Source: Nocardioides insulae DSM 17944 (lineage in GTDB: Bacteria > Actinomycetota > Actinomycetes > Propionibacteriales > Nocardioidaceae). From it: a stretch of DNA of 64,000 nt. Numbering within the stretch: the stretch's first letter is position 1; each line of letters starts with the position of its first letter. Of this stretch, positions 35,473-44,946 are shown one piece after another. The notes beneath the pieces were generated by a model. It had not been told where the DNA came from and did not search any database. It saw nothing but the letters and a program-made list of their open reading frames with translations. Location: contig NZ_KE383928.1 of the NCBI RefSeq assembly GCF_000422825.1, positions 446,930 to 510,929 on the forward strand, in the 5' to 3' direction. The position numbers were made by a program, and so were the translations under genes.

Positions 35473-37122
35473 TCATCCACGCCCCGGGCCCGAGTAGCGG
35501 TAGTGCTCCGCGGCCTCCTCGGCGCGCCGTACCGCGTCCGTCGTCCCGAGAACGGCGGTGAGGAAGGGCACCCGCTGCAGGACATCGACCTCCAGCTCGG
35601 ACGTCGCTCGCACGGTGGCCGTCCGCGGAACGTCTCGGAGCAGGGCCAGCTCGCCGAAGAAGTCGCCAGGACCGAGTTCGCGGATGTGTTCGCCGCCCAT
35701 GAGCACCGCTGCGTGACCGGAGACCACGATGTAGAAGTCTTCGCCGGTCTCGCCCTCGCGGATCACGGTGTGCCCGGCCGGGACGGTCGCCATCCGGACG
35801 CTCCTTGCCAGCCGTTCCAGCACGCGACCCGAGAGGATCGAAAGGAACGGCACCTGGGACATCCTGGCGAGCGGTGCGGCAGGCACCGCCGCCTCCGCGT
35901 CGAGGCGGCGCATGGTCGGCAGGGCCAGCAGCGCCACCACCGGCAGCAGCACACCGGCAGCCAGGAGAGCGCCCTGCGGCCCGAACAGCAACACCAGCCC
36001 GGGAGCGATCGCCGTACCCGCGGCGATTCCGGTCATCATCACCGCCTCGTTCACGCCGAAGACCGCGGTGAGCTGAGCGTCCGGAAGGGCACGCTGGACC
36101 AACGACCTCAAGGCCACGTCGAAGAAGAGCTTTCCTCCTCCGCAGAGAGCGAGCATGGCGAAGGCGAGCACCACGACGGGTGCGGATCCGGCGATGGACA
36201 AGGGGACGCCGGCCACGACCGCGCCGAGCAGGACGGCAGATGCCAGCCGCCGCCGTCCGACCAGGAGGACCGCCAGACCTGCGCCGGCCAGAGCTCCGAT
36301 CCCCATCGAGGCGTTGAGTACGCCTGGTCCTCCGAGGCCCATGTCGAGGACGTCGAGAGCGAGCACCACGAGCAGGATATCGATGAGCCCGACGAGGAGG
36401 TACTCCGCTGCGACGACCAGGAGCAACAGCCGCGCGGCGGGCGCCCTGACCACGATCTGCAGCGTCGAGGGCTGCGGCGGCCCGCGGTGGGGCGGTCGGA
36501 GCCGCGGCCTCCTGGTCAGGAACAGGCACCCGACGCAGCTCAGCGCCGTCAGACCAGCAAGCACGAGGAGGACACCGCCCGGCCCGAGGGTCACGATGAG
36601 CAGCCCGCTCAGCAGCGGGCCCAGGAAGACGGCGACGGCCTCCATGGTGCCGGACGCAGCGTTGCCCCCCGTCAGCACCGCGGTGGAGGCCGAGATCTCC
36701 GGCAGCAGCGCGTTGTGCACGGGCCTGGTCAGTGTGACGGCGAACGCCGCCAGCGCTGCGCTCACCGCCACCGCCGGATAGCCGGCCTCCGCAAGCAGCA
36801 TGCATCCGCACACCGTGAACGCCGCCGTCTGCACCGCATAGCCCGTCGCCAGGGCACCTGCACGGGTCATCCGCGCGAGGAGGCTCGCGCCCACCGGGGC
36901 GAGCAGCGCGGCGGGGATAAGTTGCACAAGTCCCATCACGCTCGCAGCACGCACCCCACCGCGGTCGAACGCCCAGACGAGCAGGCAGATGTAGCTGGCC
37001 CACTCGGCGATGTTGAAGGCCAGGTACGCCACGAGCGCGCGGCGCAGATCGCGGTTGCTCAAAGCCCGCCGCACCACCGTGAGGCGGGACTCGTGCGCCC
37101 CGATGAGCTCGTAACCGGTCAC
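35473..37122 (-). CDS. MFS transporter with C-terminal cyclic-nucleotide-binding domain
   Basis: This 549-residue protein has about 12 membrane helices (residues ~15-400) followed by a cNMP-binding domain (about 415-535). The phosphate-binding cassette GDFFGELALLRDVPRTATV keeps the Glu and Arg that contact the cyclic phosphate and ribose, so nucleotide binding is likely. GTG at 37120-37122 overlaps the stop of the upstream FAD gene (GTGA). It is the last gene of the five-gene operon that also encodes a cyclase. Transport controlled directly by cAMP is inferred; the substrate is unknown. Confidence 0.88.
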   Translation of the reverse strand: MTGYELIGAHESRLTVVRRALSNRDLRRALVAYLAFNIAEWASYICLLVWAFDRGGVRAASVMGLVQLIPAALLAPVGASLLARMTRAGALATGYAVQTAAFTVCGCMLLAEAGYPAVAVSAALAAFAVTLTRPVHNALLPEISASTAVLTGGNAASGTMEAVAVFLGPLLSGLLIVTLGPGGVLLVLAGLTALSCVGCLFLTRRPRLRPPHRGPPQPSTLQIVVRAPAARLLLLVVAAEYLLVGLIDILLVVLALDVLDMGLGGPGVLNASMGIGALAGAGLAVLLVGRRRLASAVLLGAVVAGVPLSIAGSAPVVVLAFAMLALCGGGKLFFDVALRSLVQRALPDAQLTAVFGVNEAVMMTGIAAGTAIAPGLVLLFGPQGALLAAGVLLPVVALLALPTMRRLDAEAAVPAAPLARMSQVPFLSILSGRVLERLARSVRMATVPAGHTVIREGETGEDFYIVVSGHAAVLMGGEHIRELGPGDFFGELALLRDVPRTATVRATSELEVDVLQRVPFLTAVLGTTDAVRRAEEAAEHYRYSGPGRG

Positions 37123-38873
37123 CGGCGGATGCCGAGGTGCGATCGCCAGTAGTCGGTGACGAAGACCTGGTCGGGATCCCACTCCTGGCGAAGTTGCATG
37201 AAGTCGTCGAACCTCGGGTAGGCCGAGGCCAGGTAGGCCGCACCGAAGTCAGGATCCTCGCCCGCGGGGAGGTACTTGCCCCAGTGGGGGCGGTAGGCGT
37301 ATTGCCCCAGCACCTCATCGGCCCAGAATTGCGGGTAGAACGTCTGGTCGGGAGGGGTCGCGCTGCGGCCGAAGTAGTAGAGGTCGACGCGCACGACGTC
37401 GGTGCCGTAGGACGGGCTGAGCCAGAAGTCACTGGCCTTCGCGCCGTAGATCTCGCAGGCATAGGTGCCGGTGCGGGTATAGCCCCCGCCGGCGTAGAAC
37501 TCGCGCAGCGTGGTCATCACCTGTTGTGCTCGATCGATGGGGATCCAGAGCTCGGTGAACACGGTGGGCATGAGGTCGTCGGAGATCTGGTTGTCCATCG
37601 GCAGCCCGGTCCAGGCATGGTCCCAGAACCGCTGAGGCTGTCCGCGCTGCGCTCCGAGCTTGTCCTTGTCGAGGGTGAGGAACAACTTGTTCATGATGAT
37701 CGGCGACCACTTCTGCTCGAAGACCCCTTCGTTCTCGAAGGTCTCGGTGAAGATCCGCTCGCACAGCCCACCGGCGGAGCGGTGGCCCAGGAGCGTGAAG
37801 TAGAGGCCGACCAGGACCTGCTGGAGGTCCTGGTTCAGCAGGAACATCCCGAGGACCTTCAGCCTGTCCTCGTCCGTCTCGGCCTGGAGGATCTCGGTGA
37901 GCTGCCGAGCCAGATCGACGCCCGTCGCGCCGAGTCGGGTCGCGTCGGCCCGGTACCGCTTCTCGAGCTCCGGCCAGTGCCGCTCGAGGCTGGACAGCAG
38001 GCGCGTCCACATGTGCCAGCCCTCGATCAGCGCCTCTGCCAATCCGGCCACGTCGAAGTAGGACCCCAGCTCCTGGTACGGCTGGGGCGCGCCCTTCGGG
38101 AACGGCCCGGAGAGCGGCTCGGCCCGCCACAGCGCCACGCGACCGACCTCGCGCTGCGGCCACCAGGTGAGCCGGGTGTAGTCGGTGCTGCGCAGGAATC
38201 CGGCCAGCGACGGCTTGTCGCCCGCACCCGGGCCGAACAGGTCGACGGCGCAGTCGGCCTCCGTCGTCACGGACTCCTGACCGATGATCTGGAAGGCATT
38301 CGCCCGGGTGAAGGTGACATCGGTGACCACCCCCAGCAGGCCGAGGGACACGCCTGCCGCATAGAAGGGATTGTCGGCGCGCGGCGGGCTCGGGGCGTCG
38401 GAGGTGAGGTGATGAACCTGCCCGGTCGCGTCGACCAGCGTGATCGCCGCGATCTGGCTCTCCAGGGCATGGGTGAGCGAGCCACCCGACGACCCGGTGG
38501 ACAGGAAGCCGCCGACGGTCTGGTGGGTGATCCCCCCGGTGTCCGCCAGGCCCAGACCGGCGGCCGTCATCTGGCCCAGCAGCGAGTTCGCGACGGTCGA
38601 GGCAGGGTCGCGTGGATCGGGGCCCAAGTGGCAGCCCGCCTGCGCGGTGATGCCGCCGGAGGACATCGTCACGGCGGTCATCCGGTCCAACCGGACGTTG
38701 AGGCCGGTCGGGGCTGGGGTGCCGATCGCGGCAGGCACGGAGTGACCCGAGCCGAGCACCCGAAGCTGCCGCCCGGTGCTCGTCGCGTAGGTCGTCAGTG
38801 CCTGTACATCGGTGAGTTCGGCAGGGTGGTAGCACCCATCGGCGCCGAGCGGCAGGGGCGGGGTCGAGCTCAT
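37119..38873 (-). CDS. FAD-linked oxidase (sugar-lactone oxidase-like)
   Basis: This 584-residue protein has a PCMH-type FAD-binding domain: LRVLGSGHSVPA, GITHQTVGGFLSTGSSGGS and LGLLGVVTDVTF. It has a long C-terminal domain resembling the ALO group (D-arabinono-/L-gulono-lactone oxidases), ending with HWGKYLPAG and a final RFDDFMQLRQEWDPDQVF. Several HWGK-type residues are those seen near the flavin in that family. It starts ATG at 38873, overlapping the cyclase stop (ATGA). It is probably cytoplasmic, as no signal peptide is visible. The substrate is unknown. Confidence 0.85.
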   Translation of the reverse strand: MSSTPPLPLGADGCYHPAELTDVQALTTYATSTGRQLRVLGSGHSVPAAIGTPAPTGLNVRLDRMTAVTMSSGGITAQAGCHLGPDPRDPASTVANSLLGQMTAAGLGLADTGGITHQTVGGFLSTGSSGGSLTHALESQIAAITLVDATGQVHHLTSDAPSPPRADNPFYAAGVSLGLLGVVTDVTFTRANAFQIIGQESVTTEADCAVDLFGPGAGDKPSLAGFLRSTDYTRLTWWPQREVGRVALWRAEPLSGPFPKGAPQPYQELGSYFDVAGLAEALIEGWHMWTRLLSSLERHWPELEKRYRADATRLGATGVDLARQLTEILQAETDEDRLKVLGMFLLNQDLQQVLVGLYFTLLGHRSAGGLCERIFTETFENEGVFEQKWSPIIMNKLFLTLDKDKLGAQRGQPQRFWDHAWTGLPMDNQISDDLMPTVFTELWIPIDRAQQVMTTLREFYAGGGYTRTGTYACEIYGAKASDFWLSPSYGTDVVRVDLYYFGRSATPPDQTFYPQFWADEVLGQYAYRPHWGKYLPAGEDPDFGAAYLASAYPRFDDFMQLRQEWDPDQVFVTDYWRSHLGIRR

Positions 38874-41800
38874 GCGGCCTCCTCCGAGCTGTCCAGACTC
38901 GCCAGCGCCGCTCGGGCGTCGTCGGCATCCATCCGCATCAGGCAGTCGTCGAAGATCCGCGCGGCGCGTTGCAGATCGCCCGCCGATCCGGTGAAGCGGC
39001 CTCGGTCGAGCAACGCCAGCGCGGCGGCGTACGGCGCCTCCAGCTCGGTCGCGGCGGCCAGCGCCGCATTCCACGCCTTGAGCGCCTTGCCCTCCTCGCC
39101 GGTCAGCCAGGCGGCAGTGCCCTCCAGTTGCCGCGCCCAGGCCCGCGCGAGCGGCACCGTCTTGGCCAGGCGGCGCGCGTCCTTGACTGCGGCCTTGGCC
39201 GTCATCACCGCCTGCCGCCTCTGCGCGTCCTCGCTCGTCTCCACCTTGCAGAGCCAGGCCTGGGCACGGCGTAGGACGGGGTAGGCGACGCTGTAACCGC
39301 GTAGCCCGTACTCCTTGATGTAGCCGTCGGCCTCGTCGAGTCGTGCGAGAGCTTCGTCGAGGAGCCCCTCGCGCCGGTCGCACACGGCCAGGTCGGCGAG
39401 GACCTCCGACACGGAGTTCCAGGAGGGGATGGTGAGATAGGTGGCCAGCGAGTCCTCGAGGTACGCGCGAGCCTCGTCGATGGTGCCCAGCGAGGAGCCG
39501 ATGAAGCCGAGGTTCTGTCCCCCCCAGGCCACCAGCATCGAGTCGTTGCTGTTCAGACCGTCGCTGTAGACATGCTTCCCGCGCTCCTGCGCGAGCCGGA
39601 TGTCGCCGGTCATTCGGGCGAACTGGATGCCCATCGCCGAGCAGGCGTTCTCCTTGCGGATGTCGCCGATCCTGCGGTACGCCTGCGCGCCCCGCTCGGT
39701 CACGGAGTTGGCCTTGGTGATCAGACCTTCGTACGACGCCCGGTGTGCCTCCCCGAGCAGGGCGTAGGCGATCGAACGGGGATCGTCGAGGCCCTCGGCG
39801 ATCCTGGTCGCCCGGCGGACGTAGCTCGCTCCCCAGCGGGTGAGGCCGACGGTGTACAGCACGATCGCGACACCGACGGCTCCGTTGACGATGTCCGCCC
39901 GGGCACCGCTGCGCTCCGCGTTGTTGAGGCTCAGCAGGACGTCGAGCACGAACCGTTCAGGGTCGAGGAAGAAGTCCATCCAGCCGAGCAGGTCGGCGAG
40001 CGCGCACCGCTCGGTCAGGACGGCTGCGGTGTGCTCGTCCCGCTTGCGCCGCCACGCCTGCGGGCGGAGCACGTGCCACAGTTGCACCAGGGCCTGCCGG
40101 ACGATCGCCCGTCGGAGCCCGCCCCGGGTCGATGGGTAGCTCGTGCCGAGCAGCCGGGAGGCCTCCTGGGCATGCTCGATGGCCCGGCCATGCTGACCCA
40201 TCCGGAAGAGCGCATCGGCCACCTTGCGCTCGAGCCGGGCCCGTTCGAGTGGATCCCATCGATCGCCGAAGGCGCGCCCGTAGGCCTCGATGGCCTGCTG
40301 GTACTGCGCGAGAGCCACCGAGTCGGCTGCTACCCGGCTCGCGTTGTCAGCGGCTCGGAGCAGGTGCTCCTGCGCCTTGTCCCACCGTTCGGCAGCCGCG
40401 TAGTGGTAGGCGAGGATCCCGGCGAACTCGTCGAGACGGTCGTGGAACATCTTCTCCACGGACTCCGCGACCTGCCGGTGCAGCCGACGTCGAGCCTCGA
40501 GGAGGACGCTGTCGTAGGTCGCCTCCTGCACGAGTGCGTGCGTGAAGGCGAATTCCAGTTCGGGATCGTTGCGTCGTTCTCGGATCAGCTCGACGAGCGT
40601 GAGGTGGCGTACGTCGTCGGCGAGATCGGCATCCGGATCGGCGAGCGCCTCCAGGATCCGGTAGAGGAAGGTGCGGCCGATGACCGCGGCCACCTTGAGC
40701 ACCCGCTTGACCTCGTCGTCGAGCCGGTCGATGCGGGCGCTGATGGCGGCCTGTACGGAGTCGGGGATAGCGATCTCGCGGGGGTCGGCGTGCAGTCGCC
40801 AGGCACGCGCGCCGTGGTCACGCACCAGGCTCCCCTCGGCGGCGAGGGCGCGGACCATCTCCTCCGCGTAGAAGGGATTGCCCTCCGCCCGCTCGACGAT
40901 GCGTTGCCGTAGCGCGTGCTGTCCATCCCCGGTGAGCAGGCCGTCGAGTAGCTCGAGGCCGTCGTGGTCGCTCAACGGGCGGAGGCGTACCTCGGTGAAG
41001 CAGTCCGAGAACTGCTCGAGTGCCAGGCTCCTCAACGAGGCCACCGGGCTGTGCTGCTCCGGGCGGGCCACCCCCAGCACGAGCACCGGACGTGTCCGGA
41101 CCAGCGGCATCAGATGCTTGAGGAGCTCCACCGACGCGGGGTCTGCCCAATGCAGGTCTTCGAAGACCAGGACCACGGGGCCCTTGGCGGCGAGCCGGTC
41201 GACGAGTTCGCGCACCGCGCGGAAGACGGCCGCGCCGCTGCCTTGGTTGTCGAGATAGCGCACCCGGTCATCGAGGTCGTCCGGGACGGGCAGTCCGAGC
41301 AGGATCAAGAGGTACGGCACGATCTGTGCGGCCCGTTCGGGAGCCACGTCGGTGACCGCCTCGCGGAGCCGGAGCGTCACGTCGTCGGCCGCATCCCCTT
41401 CGGAGACCCCGAGCCAACGGCGCAGCATGTCCTGGAAGGGCCAGTAACCCAGCGACTCGCCGAAGGACAACGAACGCCCCTCCAGCCACAGCGGTGCCAG
41501 ACCGGCAGAGCCGGGGGTCGCGACCCGACCCAGCAGCTCGCCGAGCAGCCGGGTCTTGCCCAGCCCGGGTTCGCCGACCAGGCTCACCAACCCACCAGTG
41601 CCGCTGCCCAGCGCGGCGCACCGGCGCGTCAACAGGTCGAGTTCCGCGGCGCGACCCACGAATCGGGTCTGCGCGAAGGTGTCGGCGCGGGGCGTGGTCG
41701 CGGAGACGGTCCGGCCGGCGGCCAGCCGCACGCTCACCGGCTCCTTGATGCCTTTGACCTGACGGCTGCCCTGATCGCTCCAGCGGAAAGCCGGGCCGGC

Positions 41801-42589
41801 CAGACGCGCCGTGGTGTCGGTGGCGAGCACCTGGCCTGCGCCGGACAGGCTCATGACTCGCGCGGCCAGGTTGGTCGTGTCGCCGATGGCGGTGTAGTCC
41901 ATGCGCCTGCCGTCGCCGATGGCGCCCACGACGACGACACCGGTGTTGAGACCGATCCGCACGGGCAGGTCGGTGAGATGGATCCCGCCTGCGCGGATGT
42001 CTGCGCGCCGCAGTTCCTCCTGCAGGTCCAGAGCGGCGTGCACGCCGCGGCGGGCGTGGTCCTCGTGGGCGATCGGCGCACCGAACAGCGCCATGAACCC
42101 GTCGCCCAGGAACTGGTTGATCGTCCCTTCGTAGCGGTGGACGGCCCTGGCCGCCGCCTCGAAGAGAGAGTCGAGCACGGTGTGCATCGCGTCCGCGCCG
42201 ACCCTGGAGGCGAGCTCGGTGGATCCGATCAGGTCGGCGAACAGCACGGTGACCTGCTTGCGCTCACCCTCCAGGGCGAAGGGCGAGGTGAGCACCTCGT
42301 CGGTGAGGTGCCGGGGGGTGTACGCCGCCGCGAGTCGCCTGCTCGCGTCCCCGGGGGACGTCGTCCAACCGTCCCGCGGTACGTCGGGCGCGCCGCCGTC
42401 CAGGGCCAGGGCAGCGCCACATGAGGAGCAGAAGCGCGCACTCCGGCTGATGGTCGCACCGCACGCCGAACAGGTCATGGTCACCGCCTCGCTGCGAGCA
42501 GGAGCGCCGCAGGCGCCAGCGGGCTGAACCGCCGAGCTTGTCAGGTCCGGCTCTCCCGGAGTCCTCGGTGGGCCCGGTCTGAGGTTCAT
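38870..42589 (-). CDS. Class III nucleotide cyclase with zinc ribbon, AAA-type ATPase and TPR region
   Basis: This ~1239-residue signalling protein has four parts. A zinc ribbon (C40, C43, C54, C57) is followed by a class III cyclase domain (about 112-250) with metal aspartates D119 and D163, and N240/R244 in DTTNLAARV. An ATPase of the STAND/AAA_16 type follows (Walker A GEPGLGKT at 339-346, Walker B LVFEDLHWADP), then a long TPR-like C-terminus. The usual substrate-selecting Lys is Gln159 (TINQFLGDG) and the partner position is Thr233. Start ATG 42589 overlaps the upstream stop; ATG at 42478 (MTCSACG) is also possible. Cyclic AMP production is likely but not proven. Confidence 0.88.
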   Translation of the reverse strand: MNLRPGPPRTPGEPDLTSSAVQPAGACGAPARSEAVTMTCSACGATISRSARFCSSCGAALALDGGAPDVPRDGWTTSPGDASRRLAAAYTPRHLTDEVLTSPFALEGERKQVTVLFADLIGSTELASRVGADAMHTVLDSLFEAAARAVHRYEGTINQFLGDGFMALFGAPIAHEDHARRGVHAALDLQEELRRADIRAGGIHLTDLPVRIGLNTGVVVVGAIGDGRRMDYTAIGDTTNLAARVMSLSGAGQVLATDTTARLAGPAFRWSDQGSRQVKGIKEPVSVRLAAGRTVSATTPRADTFAQTRFVGRAAELDLLTRRCAALGSGTGGLVSLVGEPGLGKTRLLGELLGRVATPGSAGLAPLWLEGRSLSFGESLGYWPFQDMLRRWLGVSEGDAADDVTLRLREAVTDVAPERAAQIVPYLLILLGLPVPDDLDDRVRYLDNQGSGAAVFRAVRELVDRLAAKGPVVLVFEDLHWADPASVELLKHLMPLVRTRPVLVLGVARPEQHSPVASLRSLALEQFSDCFTEVRLRPLSDHDGLELLDGLLTGDGQHALRQRIVERAEGNPFYAEEMVRALAAEGSLVRDHGARAWRLHADPREIAIPDSVQAAISARIDRLDDEVKRVLKVAAVIGRTFLYRILEALADPDADLADDVRHLTLVELIRERRNDPELEFAFTHALVQEATYDSVLLEARRRLHRQVAESVEKMFHDRLDEFAGILAYHYAAAERWDKAQEHLLRAADNASRVAADSVALAQYQQAIEAYGRAFGDRWDPLERARLERKVADALFRMGQHGRAIEHAQEASRLLGTSYPSTRGGLRRAIVRQALVQLWHVLRPQAWRRKRDEHTAAVLTERCALADLLGWMDFFLDPERFVLDVLLSLNNAERSGARADIVNGAVGVAIVLYTVGLTRWGASYVRRATRIAEGLDDPRSIAYALLGEAHRASYEGLITKANSVTERGAQAYRRIGDIRKENACSAMGIQFARMTGDIRLAQERGKHVYSDGLNSNDSMLVAWGGQNLGFIGSSLGTIDEARAYLEDSLATYLTIPSWNSVSEVLADLAVCDRREGLLDEALARLDEADGYIKEYGLRGYSVAYPVLRRAQAWLCKVETSEDAQRRQAVMTAKAAVKDARRLAKTVPLARAWARQLEGTAAWLTGEEGKALKAWNAALAAATELEAPYAAALALLDRGRFTGSAGDLQRAARIFDDCLMRMDADDARAALASLDSSEEAA

Positions 42590-44448
42590 CGTGTCACCCA
42601 CCGCGCGGTCTCCGCTACGGCCGGATCCGGATCATCGACCCAGGCGCCGGCGATCTCCGCTGCGGCATCTCGGAGGACGACGGGTGCGGCGTAGAGCGCG
42701 CAGACCCGCAGCCACGGCTCGGCCCACCAGCCCTCGGGGTCGGCGACCAACTCCCGAATCTGGTCGGAGAGGTCGTCGGGTCGCCTCGGTGCAGGGTCGC
42801 CGAGGCGGGTCCGGCGCTCGTCCTCGTCGAGCGTCGGGTCGACCAGGGCGACCACCATCCGGGCGGACCGCCCACAGGTCACCTCGATCATCTCCAGTGC
42901 GATGCCGCGATCGTGCTCGACCGTGGACGCAAGCGCGGCGACCGCTCGGACCATCGGCTCCCGTCCGTGGGCGCGCGCGAGCGATTCCGTGACGCGTTGC
43001 GCGCAGGCGTCGATCTCGTCGCGCAGGGCGCTCCGCAGCGGCTGCAGTGCGGCGGCCCCGTCGAGACCGTCCAGTACCTGGAGCACCCGGCGTACCCGGG
43101 TGGCCTCGGTCAGCAGGTCGGCCCGGAGTTCGTGCCCGGCTTCAGGAGCCGGATCCGCGGGGCTCATCCCCCACGGCTGCACCGGGGTCCATGGGGGGGT
43201 GCCGAGGAGTTCCCGCAGGCCGGCGCCGTACTCCCGATAGGCCCACCAGCCGAGGGCCACCCACGTCGCGGCCACCAGCAGGGTGATCAGCTCGACGACG
43301 CGGACGTCCAGCCCCAACGCCTGCTGGAGCAGCAGGAAGACCCCGGTCAGACCCAGAGCGAGTGGCACGCCCGCCCCCTCCACGGCCGTCTGGGCGCGCA
43401 GCCGTGCCGTTGCGGGCAGCGCCTGGTAGGTCGCATTGATCGAGGTCCGGGTCATGCCGTCGGTGAGCGCGATGTCGAGGATCTGCTGCACGCACACGAT
43501 GACGAAGAAGGCGGTGACCTGGGTCCCGCTGCCGTAGCCGATGAGGGTTCCGGCCGCGACTGCGAGGACCACCGCGAGCGGATTGGCGACCAGGCCGAAG
43601 CCCACCCCCCATCGGGTCAGCAGCCGCCCGGCGAACACGACCACGAACACGATGGACACCACATTGATGAGGGCGCCGAAGAGTCCCTGGAACCGTGCCA
43701 GGTCCGCGGCGTCGGGATAGCGGACCGATGCCTGTTCCCAGACCAGGAAGTCGAGCAATTGGGTGGCCGCCGCGGACAACACCTGGTATCCGAAGACGAC
43801 CAGGACCAGGCGGCTCCGGACCAGAGCGCGGGCCGTGCTGCGGGGACCCGGCCCGGCGACGGGTGGTGCCGGTGCGGCGCGCAACTCGGTGGGGAATCGA
43901 CGGGAGGTCTCCGCCACCAGGATCAGCAGGCACAGCCCGGAGGCGACATCGATCCCGAGAAGGTGCACCGGCCCGCCGAACGGTCCGACCAGCAGCGCCG
44001 CCGCCAGCCCGCCGACGGCGAAGCCGACCGAGAAGCCCGCGACCACCCGGGGCAGGTGGGCCTTCATCTGCCGGACGTCGAGAAGTCGACCGGCCTGGCT
44101 GCCGATGAGGACGAATCCCACCGGGATGATGAGGGGGAACAGCACCAACAGCGGGAACGTCGCCCAGAGACCGTCGAAGAGCGCCAGCCCCGCCCAGGCG
44201 AGGGCCACCACGACGACGTACGCAGCCAGCACGCTCCCCGCCAGCCGCGCCAGCGTGAGACGGGACTGCGCGCGCCGCATCGCGGCAGAGACGCCGATCC
44301 CTGCCACCGCCACCGTCAGGTAGGCGTAGGGGAGGGCTTCCGCGCCGTACTCGGCGAGGAAGAGTGCGCTCGCCGGCACCACCAGGAAGGCGACCATCAC
44401 CCCGAGGAGGGTCGTCTGGCCGGCGAGAAGCAGCAGCCGAGGCCTCAT
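42586..44448 (-). CDS. NTT/MFS-like transporter with soluble helical C-terminal domain
   Basis: This 620-residue protein has about 12 membrane helices (residues 5-410) and a ~200-residue charged, helical tail (from about 430) that looks HEAT-like. The membrane part resembles nucleotide (ATP/ADP, NTT) carriers and MFS proteins: SINATYQALPATARLRAQTAVEGAGVPLA is close to the conserved NTT-like region. NTT-HEAT-cNMP fusions are known in bacteria; here the cNMP domain is a separate overlapping gene upstream. Both its start and its stop overlap neighbours by 4 bp. The substrate is unknown. Confidence 0.78.
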   Translation of the reverse strand: MRPRLLLLAGQTTLLGVMVAFLVVPASALFLAEYGAEALPYAYLTVAVAGIGVSAAMRRAQSRLTLARLAGSVLAAYVVVVALAWAGLALFDGLWATFPLLVLFPLIIPVGFVLIGSQAGRLLDVRQMKAHLPRVVAGFSVGFAVGGLAAALLVGPFGGPVHLLGIDVASGLCLLILVAETSRRFPTELRAAPAPPVAGPGPRSTARALVRSRLVLVVFGYQVLSAAATQLLDFLVWEQASVRYPDAADLARFQGLFGALINVVSIVFVVVFAGRLLTRWGVGFGLVANPLAVVLAVAAGTLIGYGSGTQVTAFFVIVCVQQILDIALTDGMTRTSINATYQALPATARLRAQTAVEGAGVPLALGLTGVFLLLQQALGLDVRVVELITLLVAATWVALGWWAYREYGAGLRELLGTPPWTPVQPWGMSPADPAPEAGHELRADLLTEATRVRRVLQVLDGLDGAAALQPLRSALRDEIDACAQRVTESLARAHGREPMVRAVAALASTVEHDRGIALEMIEVTCGRSARMVVALVDPTLDEDERRTRLGDPAPRRPDDLSDQIRELVADPEGWWAEPWLRVCALYAAPVVLRDAAAEIAGAWVDDPDPAVAETARWVTR

Positions 44449-44867
44449 CCGTTCGCGGGCGGGCGATGGGTCTCGCGGATTCGACGCACCAACTCGGTGA
44501 TCACTCCCAGAGCGATCTCGGGACGTGTCCGGACCGCCTCGTCGAAGGCGGGCTTGGTCAGCCGGAACGCCGTCACCGGGTCCAGTGCGGTCACGGTCGC
44601 GGTCCGCGGTCGGGGATCGAGCGCAGCGAGCTCACCGACCACCGACCCGTCGCCCATCTCCACGACCCGATCGACCCGCGTCACCTGGACCCGGCCGCGC
44701 ACGACGACGAAGAGCCAGTCCTCGATATCGCCTTCGTGCATCAACACCTCGCCCTTGGCGAAGGAGACCTCGTCCAGCACCCCCGCGACACCGGCCAGCA
44801 CCCGGTCGGGGGTGGCGGAGAACAGCGCGACCCGGCGGAGGTGGGCCACCCGCTCCACGGTGAGCAT
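44445..44867 (-). CDS. Cyclic-nucleotide-binding domain protein
   Basis: This 140-residue single-domain protein has a cNMP-binding fold: VSFAKGEVLMHEGDIEDWLFVVVRGRVQV, then GSVVGELAALDPRPRTATV, in which E79 and R88 are the ligand-contact residues. No helix-turn-helix is present, so it is not a Crp-type regulator. It is the first gene of the operon. TAGCAT lies 6 nt before the ATG, suggesting a leaderless transcript. It probably acts as a sensor subunit for the transporter encoded immediately downstream. Confidence 0.88.
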   Translation of the reverse strand: MLTVERVAHLRRVALFSATPDRVLAGVAGVLDEVSFAKGEVLMHEGDIEDWLFVVVRGRVQVTRVDRVVEMGDGSVVGELAALDPRPRTATVTALDPVTAFRLTKPAFDEAVRTRPEIALGVITELVRRIRETHRPPANG

Positions 44868-44873
44868 GTCCTG

Positions 44874-44879
44874 ATGCTA
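44874..44879 (-). promoter_or_regulatory. Candidate -10 of the cyclic-nucleotide operon
   Basis: On the minus strand TAGCAT ends 6 nt before the first ATG, giving a leaderless start. No clear -35 is seen. The 79-bp gap to the divergent HD gene contains no Crp-like palindrome. Confidence 0.45.
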
Positions 44880-44946
44880 GGGGAGCGCGGGCGTAACCGT
44901 CGGGAATTCGCCCATGGCATCCGCCGGTTCCGACACACTGAGGGTC

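Noticed and set aside
44445..44867. Crp-type regulator
   Set aside because: The protein has a cNMP-binding domain only; at 140 residues it has no helix-turn-helix.
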